NCBI GenBank assembly: GCA_033762815.1
Contig: JANRLF010000010.1
Span: forward strand, 82,862 to 146,861
Origin: JANRLF01 sp033762815
Lineage (GTDB): Bacteria; Bacteroidota; Bacteroidia; Chitinophagales; CAIOSU01
Direction of reading: 5' to 3'
Length of the DNA: 64,000 nucleotides
The stretch's first letter is position 1. The number at the start of each line of letters is the position of its first letter. The position numbers and the translations under genes were made by a program. A model generated the notes under the pieces. It was not told the DNA's origin. It was given only the letters and a program-made list of their open reading frames with translations, and did not search any database. Shown piece after piece: positions 35,373 through 42,239 of the stretch.

Positions 35373-36028
35373 TTTTTCCGCAGCTTATGGTGAAGCGGCA
35401 AGTGGAAGGTGGTCGTAAACCATTCCCTTGGTGCCAACCATTGAACATTGATAAGGGCCAAAGCTACCCCAATCAAAGAGCCGAAAAAAACATCGACCAG
35501 AAAGTGCTGGGCCAAGTAAATCCTAGCCAAACCGCCAAAGGCAGCGCAGAGAAGCAAAGGAAAGCCCCACCATTTGTTGTGGAGCAATAATGCCAATAAA
35601 CACAGCATGGCAAATGCGGTAGCGGTATGCCCCGAGGGAAAACTGAAATGTTTATGTACAGTAACCCCATCAACTAAATGCAGGCTGATGCCTTTAGCTT
35701 GAAAAAAGTTGTAAGGTCTATCCACATGAGGAAAAACCACTTGCTTCAGCAACTGCACCACTAATGCAGTTTCGCTTAACACTATGCCCCCCAGCAAGGC
35801 ATAGTTAATACGATAGAAAAGCAGCAATAAAAGGAAAACTACGTAAAAACCAGCTTCGCCGAAATTGTTGGTAAAATGAAAAAGCCCATCCCAAAATTGA
35901 TTATGGTGGCCATTGAGCAGCAAGAGAAAATCGCCCTTACTGTATTGAAGCAGCCATATGCCAGCCAATACCAATAACACGGCATAAGGTAAAAAGAACC
36001 ATTTGTTGGTTTTCAAAAGGGTAGCCAT
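35369..36028 (-). CDS. PAP2-family membrane phosphatase
   Basis: 219 residues with five or six membrane segments. The three phosphatase motifs are present: KQVVFPHVDRP, FSFPSGHTATAF with the PSGH core, and LARIYLAQHFLVDVFFG with the R...H..D set. Members dephosphorylate lipid phosphates such as undecaprenyl pyrophosphate, phosphatidic acid or lipid A phosphate. Upstream gene of a two-gene operon with the GT39 transferase, sharing a 4-base overlap. Confidence 0.92.
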   Translation of the reverse strand: MATLLKTNKWFFLPYAVLLVLAGIWLLQYSKGDFLLLLNGHHNQFWDGLFHFTNNFGEAGFYVVFLLLLLFYRINYALLGGIVLSETALVVQLLKQVVFPHVDRPYNFFQAKGISLHLVDGVTVHKHFSFPSGHTATAFAMLCLLALLLHNKWWGFPLLLCAAFGGLARIYLAQHFLVDVFFGSLIGVALALINVQWLAPREWFTTTFHLPLHHKLRKK

Positions 36029-36115
36029 CGCAGGAATGTAAAATTACACAAAACCCCTGCATCATCATTTGGCACAGCAATTGCAATTTCCATCCTTGAA
36101 CAAAAACCATGAGTT

Positions 36116-36307
36116 ATGGATATCGGACATTGCAGCGAATGCCGCTTTTGGGGCAAAGAAGGAGATGATTACGGAAAATGTATGCACAAGCAAGTTGGCG
36201 GAGGACCTGCCAATAAACGGATGCACGGAGCCTTCACCTTTGAGCAAGTGGCTTTGCACACCAAATCAGCTTTTGGCTGCGTAAATTTTGAACAAGGAAT
36301 TGCCTAA
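36116..36307 (+). CDS. Small cysteine-rich protein
   Basis: 63 residues, hydrophilic, no signal peptide. It contains CSECRFWG near the start, GKCMHKQ in the middle and FGCVNFEQ near the end, giving four cysteines plus histidines that could bind a metal; the spacing resembles short zinc- or Fe-S-binding proteins seen in Bacteroidota and environmental bacteria. It has an ATG start, good codon use and a strong terminator directly downstream. It lies 87 bases from the divergent PAP2 gene. Function unknown. Confidence 0.7.
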   Translation: MDIGHCSECRFWGKEGDDYGKCMHKQVGGGPANKRMHGAFTFEQVALHTKSAFGCVNFEQGIA

Positions 36308-36328
36308 TAGTGGCAATTTAGAAAATAA

Positions 36329-36367
36329 GGAAATCCCGATACAGCTCGAATTTGTATCGGGATTTTC
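36329..36367. terminator. Bidirectional terminator
   Basis: Perfect stem AAATCCCGATAC / GTATCGGGATTT (36331-36342 and 36354-36365), extendable by GG/CC, with an 11-base loop and A/T runs at the ends. It separates the small cysteine-rich gene from the convergent osmC-like gene. Confidence 0.85.
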
Positions 36368-36377
36368 CATTTACATA

Positions 36378-36827
36378 TCAGGGGTTAGCCGTTTCGCTAA
36401 TCTTCACCCTCGGCTCGAAAAGAATGTTAGATTTCACGGAATTGGAAATTAGGCAATTTGCTTCCGCCTTTTGCAATAGGCGCAAAGCTTTATCCACTAG
36501 CTGTCCATCTGTTACCCATACTTCTGGTTTCAAGGTTACTTCACTTATCATATACTTGCCTTCTATAGCTTCCAATTTACCGATTGCTTCCGATTTAAAA
36601 CTGCTAAATTCCAGTTTGGAGTTTTCAGCGATAGCCAAAAAGGTAGTCATAAGGCAACTATTGATAGCAGCCACTAGCAAATGTTCCGGCGACCATATAC
36701 CTTCTATCCCTTTGTTGAACTGGGGCGGTGTTGCTACCTCAATGCTATCGAATAACACTGGGGAACTCATGGTGCCTTTCCTATCACTGGTCCATTCCAC
36801 AGTGACGTCGTAATAATGTGTTTCCAT
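36378..36827 (-). CDS. OsmC/Ohr-family protein
   Basis: 149 residues. The conserved redox cysteines are in AAINSCLMTTFLA and KAEANCLISNS, the typical OsmC/Ohr pair, and WSPEHLLVAA matches the helix before the first cysteine. These proteins reduce organic hydroperoxides using lipoyl or other thiols. It is the last gene of the ArsR-rhodanese cluster (16 bases after the rhodanese stop), which suggests a role in handling reactive sulfur or peroxides together with the rhodaneses. Confidence 0.92.
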   Translation of the reverse strand: METHYYDVTVEWTSDRKGTMSSPVLFDSIEVATPPQFNKGIEGIWSPEHLLVAAINSCLMTTFLAIAENSKLEFSSFKSEAIGKLEAIEGKYMISEVTLKPEVWVTDGQLVDKALRLLQKAEANCLISNSVKSNILFEPRVKISETANP

Positions 36828-36843
36828 TTTTTAAACTTGAAGA

Positions 36844-37164
36844 TTATAAATACCTGTTTAGGGAAGTCCAGCCACCACCATTATACACTTGGCTAAATCC
36901 ATTTGACTTTAGGATGCTTTTAGCGTTGGCGCTGCGCATACCTGATGCACAACAGGTAATAATGGCCTTGTCCTTGCCCTTGCCCTTTTGTTTTGCGATA
37001 AACGATTTCAACTGGTCAAGTGGCACATTTACCGAACCTTTAATGTGGCCTTGTGCGTATTCGCCTTTGCTGCGTACATCAAGTATTGTGGCACCTGCTA
37101 CTATCAGTTGGCCGAAATCGGGGGCAGGCTCTATTCCCAACAGTTTTTTCAGTGTAGCTATCAT
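36844..37164 (-). CDS. Rhodanese-domain protein
   Basis: 106 residues from the ATG at 37164. The start is fixed by a 4-base overlap with the upstream rhodanese gene and by an unusually good Shine-Dalgarno (AAGGAGGAAACG) for this phylum; the longer frame is not real. The rhodanese domain shows ATILDVRSKGEYAQGHIKGS and the active-site loop ITCCASGMRSA, where the second Cys is the likely persulfide carrier. Short single-domain rhodaneses pass sulfane sulfur between thiols. Confidence 0.93.
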   Translation of the reverse strand: MIATLKKLLGIEPAPDFGQLIVAGATILDVRSKGEYAQGHIKGSVNVPLDQLKSFIAKQKGKGKDKAIITCCASGMRSANAKSILKSNGFSQVYNGGGWTSLNRYL

Positions 37165-37430
37165 ATCGTTTCCTCCTTGTGAATTGCGAATTGAACATCC
37201 ATCCAAGAGCCGCCATTGGAAGCATTGATTTGCTCGTGCTGCAATAAGCGCTGGGCTTGGGCACTGCGCATACCCGATGCACAACAAACTACAATGTCGC
37301 CCTCCATTTGCTTGATTTCATCCATGTGCGCGTGCAATTCAGGAAGGGGAATATTGACGGAGCCCTGCACATGGCCGCTCATATACTCCATTGGGCTCCT
37401 TACATCGATAATATTTACTTTTTGGTTCAT
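37161..37430 (-). CDS. Single-domain rhodanese
   Basis: 89 residues. NIIDVRSPMEYMSGHVQGSV and the loop VVCCASGMRSAQAQ match the protein encoded by the next gene, so the two are tandem paralogues. Cys in CCASGMR is the catalytic persulfide carrier. The gene lies 11 bases after the lipoprotein rhodanese and shares an ATGA overlap with the following one. Cytoplasmic sulfur transfer is expected. Confidence 0.93.
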   Translation of the reverse strand: MNQKVNIIDVRSPMEYMSGHVQGSVNIPLPELHAHMDEIKQMEGDIVVCCASGMRSAQAQRLLQHEQINASNGGSWMDVQFAIHKEETI

Positions 37431-37441
37431 AGGTAAAGAAA

Positions 37442-37936
37442 TTAGTTGTTAAGGGGATATTGATGATTGATCCAATCCGTTTTGAAATTGGTTTTCAGGT
37501 TTAATAAACTATGGTTGGTATAGCCCATATCAGTAAGCATTTTCATAGCTGGAAATACGTTCGGGCAGCGGTCAAAAGGGCAGCAACCACAGTATATCAC
37601 AATGGCCTTGTCTTTAGGTACGTTTTGTATGGCCACTTTTAGTTTTTCCATATTGGCCTTATCAGCCCCTGGGCCTATATCAATAGCTCCCTTCAATTCT
37701 GGGAATGGGCCCAGAGAGTATATCAGGGGCTTTTCAGCCTTTGGGTCGGTAATGGTGGCGGCAAGCTTGGCCGGCTCCATCATGCGGATACCTTCTTTCT
37801 TTTGTTGCACATTTTGGCTATTGCCGTTGGTACAGCCCATTAGGCTTACGGCAATTAAGCCAATCATCACTATCAACCAAGTAAACAATCGGGTACCGCT
37901 AAAACAAGAATTGGTGGAACAGGTGGGTTTTTTCAT
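37442..37936 (-). CDS. Rhodanese-like lipoprotein
   Basis: 164 residues. A hydrophobic segment at residues ~17-33 ends in SLMGC, a possible lipobox, so the protein is probably anchored facing the periplasm; CSTNSC near the N-terminus would then be cytoplasmic or removed. The C-terminal half has a divergent rhodanese fold with YCGCCPFDRCPN in place of the usual active-site loop, rich in cysteines. First gene after arsR; a palindrome overlaps its start codon. Likely part of the same sulfur or metalloid response as the two cytoplasmic rhodaneses. Confidence 0.82.
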   Translation of the reverse strand: MKKPTCSTNSCFSGTRLFTWLIVMIGLIAVSLMGCTNGNSQNVQQKKEGIRMMEPAKLAATITDPKAEKPLIYSLGPFPELKGAIDIGPGADKANMEKLKVAIQNVPKDKAIVIYCGCCPFDRCPNVFPAMKMLTDMGYTNHSLLNLKTNFKTDWINHQYPLNN

Positions 37937-37947
37937 ATAGCTATATG
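37934..37947. promoter_or_regulatory. Palindromic operator candidate at the rhodanese operon start
   Basis: CATATAGCTATATG is a perfect 14-base palindrome that includes the start codon of the lipoprotein gene. Its ATAGCTAT core is shared with the palindrome in the arsR promoter at 38308-38319. Confidence 0.55.
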
Positions 37948-37970
37948 TCTATCTATTTTGGTAAAAAATT

Positions 37971-38294
37971 TTAAATATCGTTACAGCAACGCTCCACACA
38001 ATCAATAATTCGCACGAAGTCAGGATGGCGCAAGAAGTAGAAACTGAATTTACCTTGTCGTTTCAAGCCTAACAAGCCCTTGTCTTTCATTAAGGTCAAG
38101 TGCTGTGAAGCGATGGCCTGCTCCATGCCAAGCATATCCTGCAGTTGGCTTACACTCATTTCGCCTTCCCGTGCCAATACATCCAAAATAGCCATCCTTT
38201 GTGGGTGGGCGGCCACTTTCAGCATGCCTATTACGGTTTCCAGCTTCTCCAGCGCTATCCTTTTTGGTAAAATGGGCGTTTCCATTGTCTTCAT
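37971..38294 (-). CDS. ArsR/SmtB-family transcriptional repressor
   Basis: 107 residues. A winged-helix fold with recognition helix SVSQLQDMLGMEQAIASQHL and the wing LKRQGKFSFYFL. The usual metal-binding CVC motif of ArsR is absent from the DNA-binding helix; instead the C-terminus ends DCVERCCNDI, with three clustered cysteines. Together with a rhodanese operon this resembles the sulfide/persulfide-sensing branch (BigR/SqrR), which also uses paired cysteines, but the cysteine positions differ and metal or metalloid sensing remains possible. It is the first gene of the cluster and probably represses it and itself. Confidence 0.9.
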   Translation of the reverse strand: MKTMETPILPKRIALEKLETVIGMLKVAAHPQRMAILDVLAREGEMSVSQLQDMLGMEQAIASQHLTLMKDKGLLGLKRQGKFSFYFLRHPDFVRIIDCVERCCNDI

Positions 38295-38296
38295 TA

Positions 38297-38319
38297 CAAA
38301 GATAGCAACATAGCTATGT
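38297..38319 (-). promoter_or_regulatory. arsR promoter with palindromic operator
   Basis: The -7 box TATCTTTG (38297-38304) is directly preceded by ACATAGCTATGT (38308-38319), a perfect 12-base palindrome placed between the -7 and -33 positions, where a bound repressor would block RNA polymerase. Confidence 0.65.
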
Positions 38320-38405
38320 ATTTATTAGTTCTTTGTAAAGAAAAATTGCATTTTTTCACACACACTTTAGAATAACCATGGTATCTAATTTGCTTCATTG
38401 CTTCT

Positions 38406-39281
38406 ATGGCAAAGCAAAAGGATGAAGCGTATCTGTTGCGAAAGGCGAAGCGGGAGGAACGCAGGGAGAAGCAACGCCAACAGAATGTAGTGAGGGCACA
38501 GCAAATGCACGAGCAGCGGGTGGCCATAAAGCCACCGATGATGGAGCCGCCGTCATTCAAGCAGCAATATTTCATTGGCTGTTCCGGTTGGTATTACTGG
38601 CATTGGAAAAGTATTTTTTATGCCGATACTTTGCCACGCGATAAGTGGTTTGACCATTACGCCTCCCGCTTCCGAACGGTAGAGTTGAATGCGCCCTTTT
38701 ATTCTTGGCCCACCCTTGCCACCATAAAGACTTGGATAAAGCAGGCCGGAAGGCGGCACTTTACCTACACCGTAAAAGTAAACGAGCTGATAACGCATAC
38801 CCGACGCTTTGAGGGTACTGAAGAACTGGTAAAGGATTTTGGACTAATAGCCGATATTCTGGGCAAGCGGATGGGCTGTTTCCTGTTCCAACTGCCGCCT
38901 AGCTTTCATTATACTGCTGCCCGACTTCAGAACATTGTAAAACAATTGGAGCCAAATAGGCGCAATGTAGTAGAGTTTCGCCATGCCAGTTGGTGGAACG
39001 AGGAGGTATATGATGTCTTCCGGCAGATGGGCGTCATCTTCTGTTCATGTAGCGGCCCACGCCTGCCGGATGAATTGATTAAAACGGCGGATGATATCTA
39101 TATCCGTTTCCATGGCACCAAACAATGGTATAGGCATGATTACAGCCGTGAAGAACTGCAAGTATGGGCACAGCGAATCAAAAACAGTGATGCCAAACAT
39201 GTTTGGGTTTACTTTAACAACGACCGCAATGGCTATGCCATTAAGAATGCCAAAATGTTGTTAAAGCTGTTAAAGGATTGA
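38406..39281 (+). CDS. DUF72 (YecE-like) TIM-barrel protein with basic N-terminal extension
   Basis: 291 residues. The DUF72 core starts near residue 55: FIGCSGWYYWHWKSIFY, then FRTVELNAPFYSWP, FTYTVKVNELITH, CFLFQLPPSFHY, VVEFRHASWW and WVYFNNDRNGYAIKNA, all standard. The first ~50 residues are a charged, helical segment rich in Lys, Arg and Gln (KREERREKQRQQ) that is not part of the family core. The biochemical function of DUF72 is unknown. Ends 2 bases before the end of the convergent PLP-enzyme gene. Confidence 0.9.
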   Translation: MAKQKDEAYLLRKAKREERREKQRQQNVVRAQQMHEQRVAIKPPMMEPPSFKQQYFIGCSGWYYWHWKSIFYADTLPRDKWFDHYASRFRTVELNAPFYSWPTLATIKTWIKQAGRRHFTYTVKVNELITHTRRFEGTEELVKDFGLIADILGKRMGCFLFQLPPSFHYTAARLQNIVKQLEPNRRNVVEFRHASWWNEEVYDVFRQMGVIFCSCSGPRLPDELIKTADDIYIRFHGTKQWYRHDYSREELQVWAQRIKNSDAKHVWVYFNNDRNGYAIKNAKMLLKLLKD

Positions 39282-39283
39282 AA

Positions 39284-40483
39284 TTATACAAAGCATTGGC
39301 CTTCGCCACGGTAGGTAAGTGTTTCGCCCTGAATCTTGCCATTGCTAACCAGCAACAAGGTTCTAAAACGCTCGCACAGTTCGCCTGCCTTGCTATGGCG
39401 TAAGAAAATGGGGTCGCCCATTTGCAATTGCTCGTCCCCTGTATAAAGTATTGGTGTTTGAACTTCGCCCGTTCCCTCCTGCCCTATCAATTTTGCCCCC
39501 ACCGGCAAATAGGGCAAGGGTTGCTTGTTTAAAGCAATTTGCCCCGAAGCAATATAGCCCCCACCATGGCAGGTATATAAGCCAGGCTTGGGTTTTCTAA
39601 CAATTTCAATGGCATATGCAGCGGATGGCAAATGCTTGAAATTACTGTAACAATCAAACAGCCCAGAGGCATAAAAGCCAGAACCGACCGTCACTTCAGT
39701 TACCACACTTTCCTCACGCGTCCATTCCAAACTGCCGGTACCTCCCCCGTTAACAAACTTCAGCTCCGCACCCGCAGCTATCAAAGCCTTCACGGTATCA
39801 TGCCTGCGCTTGGCAATTTCCTTCACGGACCGCCCCTTTAGCAAACGCACAATATTGTTCATGGCTGCCTTTCCGGGTACATTATCGCCAAGGCCAGCTA
39901 TTTGCGCTTCATAACCCATCAGGCCATCCAAGCGCACGTACTCACTTGCCCTTATTGTTTTATAAAGTGCTAAGGCCTTTTCCCCGTTGGTAATAGACGA
40001 CCGCCAAACACCAAAATGCAGGCCCGGAAAGTCAGATGACATATCCAAATCCATACAAATTGGGATAACCGTACCAGCTTCCTTCCCTATCCGGTTCAAA
40101 TGCTGGACATGCTCAGCCAAATCAACCATCAAAGTGATGCGCTTTCCTTTTTGCAGTTCTTGACATATAGCCTTCACCTGGTCTTGATGCCAAGAAGGAT
40201 AACCCACCAATAAATCATCAAAACCTTGCTGGCTAAGGAATACCGTTTCAGGCAAGCTGTAGGTCATCAATCCCTGGAAAACAGGGCTGGCATCCAATAC
40301 CCTTTTTAAGAGCGATACACAACGCACGGATTTTGAAGCAATGCGTATTTTCTTGTTGCCCGCCCTGGGAATGATTTGTCGAATATTTTCATCGAACAAA
40401 TCCAAATCGACAAAGGCAAAAGGCATTTGCTGGCCCTTGAAAACGCCTTTATAATATTGGTATGAACGGTTATATTCAGCCAC
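39284..40483 (-). CDS. Fold-type III PLP enzyme, D-serine dehydratase/D-threonine aldolase-like
   Basis: 399 residues. The alanine-racemase-type barrel begins with PFAFVDLDLFDENI, and the Lys of RIASKSVRC is the probable PLP Schiff-base residue. GGTGSLEW binds the cofactor phosphate. The C-terminal domain reads PIFLRHSKAGELCERF, matching the DSD1 domain whose His and Cys bind zinc in D-serine dehydratase. Family members act on D-amino acids or hydroxy-amino acids. It starts one base after the ceramidase stop and is surely co-transcribed with it. The substrate is unknown; an amino-alcohol or serine-derived compound would fit the context. Confidence 0.85.
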   Translation of the reverse strand: MAEYNRSYQYYKGVFKGQQMPFAFVDLDLFDENIRQIIPRAGNKKIRIASKSVRCVSLLKRVLDASPVFQGLMTYSLPETVFLSQQGFDDLLVGYPSWHQDQVKAICQELQKGKRITLMVDLAEHVQHLNRIGKEAGTVIPICMDLDMSSDFPGLHFGVWRSSITNGEKALALYKTIRASEYVRLDGLMGYEAQIAGLGDNVPGKAAMNNIVRLLKGRSVKEIAKRRHDTVKALIAAGAELKFVNGGGTGSLEWTREESVVTEVTVGSGFYASGLFDCYSNFKHLPSAAYAIEIVRKPKPGLYTCHGGGYIASGQIALNKQPLPYLPVGAKLIGQEGTGEVQTPILYTGDEQLQMGDPIFLRHSKAGELCERFRTLLLVSNGKIQGETLTYRGEGQCFV

Positions 40484-40484
40484 C

Positions 40485-42209
40485 TTACGCTTCGGAGAAA
40501 GTCCGCTTTTTCAATTCCTCTTCCGTGAACTCTATCGGAAGTTCTGAAGTGTCCACAAATCGCTCGTTGGGTTGTTTGAGCATCTCTTTTGCCAACTGCT
40601 TAAACTTGGTTTGGAAGGCTGCCAATGTCCACTCACCATACACGGTATGCCCACCTTCATAACACTGTAATTGGTATTCCTCGTTGGTAGTAATGTAGCC
40701 GCAATAAGCATTTGCATAAGAACATATCACAACCTCAGTGATACCTTTCTCCTTCAGCTCGTTATGAATGGTTTGTTGAAGGCGCTTACCTGCAATGGTA
40801 GTTATCTCCCCCGGTATACCCACAAAGGCAATTTGTCCTAAAGTAACAATATGAAGGGGCAATGTCTGCGGTATCCAAGGCTTATGGTCAAGGCCGCCTG
40901 TTTTGTAGAAATACTTAAAGTAATAGATGGAAGGGTCTACAAATGCTGGTACCACTACCCTACCTATGTTCAGGGCAGCCAATACCCTCCTTTCCCCCGT
41001 CTCAACAAGTATTTTCTTCTTGCCTTGAATCCGATATTTGTCCTTAATTTTTTCCCTTTCCTTTTTATTGATGAACAACATTCGAATCTGTTCGTAGGTC
41101 TTTACCAAATCAGAGGCCACGGAGCAAATGGTGGAAAGTGCTGGGGGCATACCAGGACCTTCTTTGGTACCTTTGAAAAAAGCCACACCGTGACAGGATG
41201 GCCCAGTGCGGGCATCGGTTCTGCCATTGGCAAAATCAGTATCGACGGTAATGTTGGAAAGGTTGGCATATGACAGGGCATAGTCAATGCCCATGTTCAC
41301 CGTTTCCTTGCCCAACGCTTCGGTAAACAGCTTACTGGCCAAATTGTACTGCAACTTGCCATTGTATTTAGCCGATTCAAAATTGTCTTCAAAGGGGCCA
41401 CGCGTCCACTTTTTCTTCTTGTCCCAAACATAATTGGGGGTTACGTCGCCCGCTATCTTTTGGGCGAAAATGGAGATAAAGCCCGATTTATCCTTTAGTT
41501 CCTCTTCGTGGTACTGTGCCGCATATCCTTTATTGTCGAAACAAATACTGCGATTGTCATTGTGTACGCTGGTGGTATGCACGCCAAAGAAATTGATAGC
41601 TCCAATGGGTTGGTCATCCAAGCCCTCCATACGAAGCATCAGCATTTCCCTATCAATGGCAATATTAGCTTCGCTATCCTTAAGCTTAACTTTCACCTCC
41701 GGATTACTATTGTAGGCTTTAATGGAACGATTGAAAGCGACGTCAATATCAGGGGCAAACGCTCCACGGTTTACCAAAATACGGCCAGGCTTCATATTCT
41801 TCTCCGCCTGAACTATGGCTGCCACTATACCCTCCACAATTGTCTGATATACTTCAGGCACAAAGCCTGGAGTAGAGATATTGTAAAACCCATAATGCGA
41901 ATAGCCCCCAGGGCCGCTATGGGTATGCTGTGCAGTAAGGAACAAGTTATCCAACTCATATCCCAACTCCGCATGGTGGCGTTTCAGTTTTTTATGTACA
42001 CCGCGCTTTATACTGATGGTAATAAAGCAGATTTCGCAATTGACAAAAGCGATTTTCTTATTGCTGGAAATGTCTTTGAAAACAAAAGCCCTTGCGGACA
42101 AAGGGGTTTCCACCCGCTCTACCTTGTTTGGGAATACCCCATACCCCATCATGCCCACGCCCTTCTTAAAAGCGGTAATCTCCGCCTTGCCGGTACCTAT
42201 TTCATACAT
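40485..42209 (-). CDS. Neutral/alkaline ceramidase-family protein without signal peptide
   Basis: 574 residues. The N-terminal catalytic domain begins with IGTGKAEITAFKKGVGMMGYG and contains TAQHTHSGPGGYSHYG with the zinc-binding histidines, and later IPGEITTIAGKRL and ICSYANAYCGYITTNEEY, all typical of neutral ceramidases. The family splits ceramide into sphingosine and a fatty acid. An in-frame TAA just before the ATG excludes an N-terminal extension, so no signal peptide is present, unlike most known members. It lies 30 bases after a TonB receptor gene and one base before the PLP enzyme on the same strand. Confidence 0.9.
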   Translation of the reverse strand: MYEIGTGKAEITAFKKGVGMMGYGVFPNKVERVETPLSARAFVFKDISSNKKIAFVNCEICFITISIKRGVHKKLKRHHAELGYELDNLFLTAQHTHSGPGGYSHYGFYNISTPGFVPEVYQTIVEGIVAAIVQAEKNMKPGRILVNRGAFAPDIDVAFNRSIKAYNSNPEVKVKLKDSEANIAIDREMLMLRMEGLDDQPIGAINFFGVHTTSVHNDNRSICFDNKGYAAQYHEEELKDKSGFISIFAQKIAGDVTPNYVWDKKKKWTRGPFEDNFESAKYNGKLQYNLASKLFTEALGKETVNMGIDYALSYANLSNITVDTDFANGRTDARTGPSCHGVAFFKGTKEGPGMPPALSTICSVASDLVKTYEQIRMLFINKKEREKIKDKYRIQGKKKILVETGERRVLAALNIGRVVVPAFVDPSIYYFKYFYKTGGLDHKPWIPQTLPLHIVTLGQIAFVGIPGEITTIAGKRLQQTIHNELKEKGITEVVICSYANAYCGYITTNEEYQLQCYEGGHTVYGEWTLAAFQTKFKQLAKEMLKQPNERFVDTSELPIEFTEEELKKRTFSEA

Positions 42210-42239
42210 CGCTTAAAAAACTTCTTTCAATGAAAGATA

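Noticed and set aside
41508..42233. 241-residue frame opposite the ceramidase
   Set aside because: Antisense shadow; the ceramidase frame has clear motifs along its full length.
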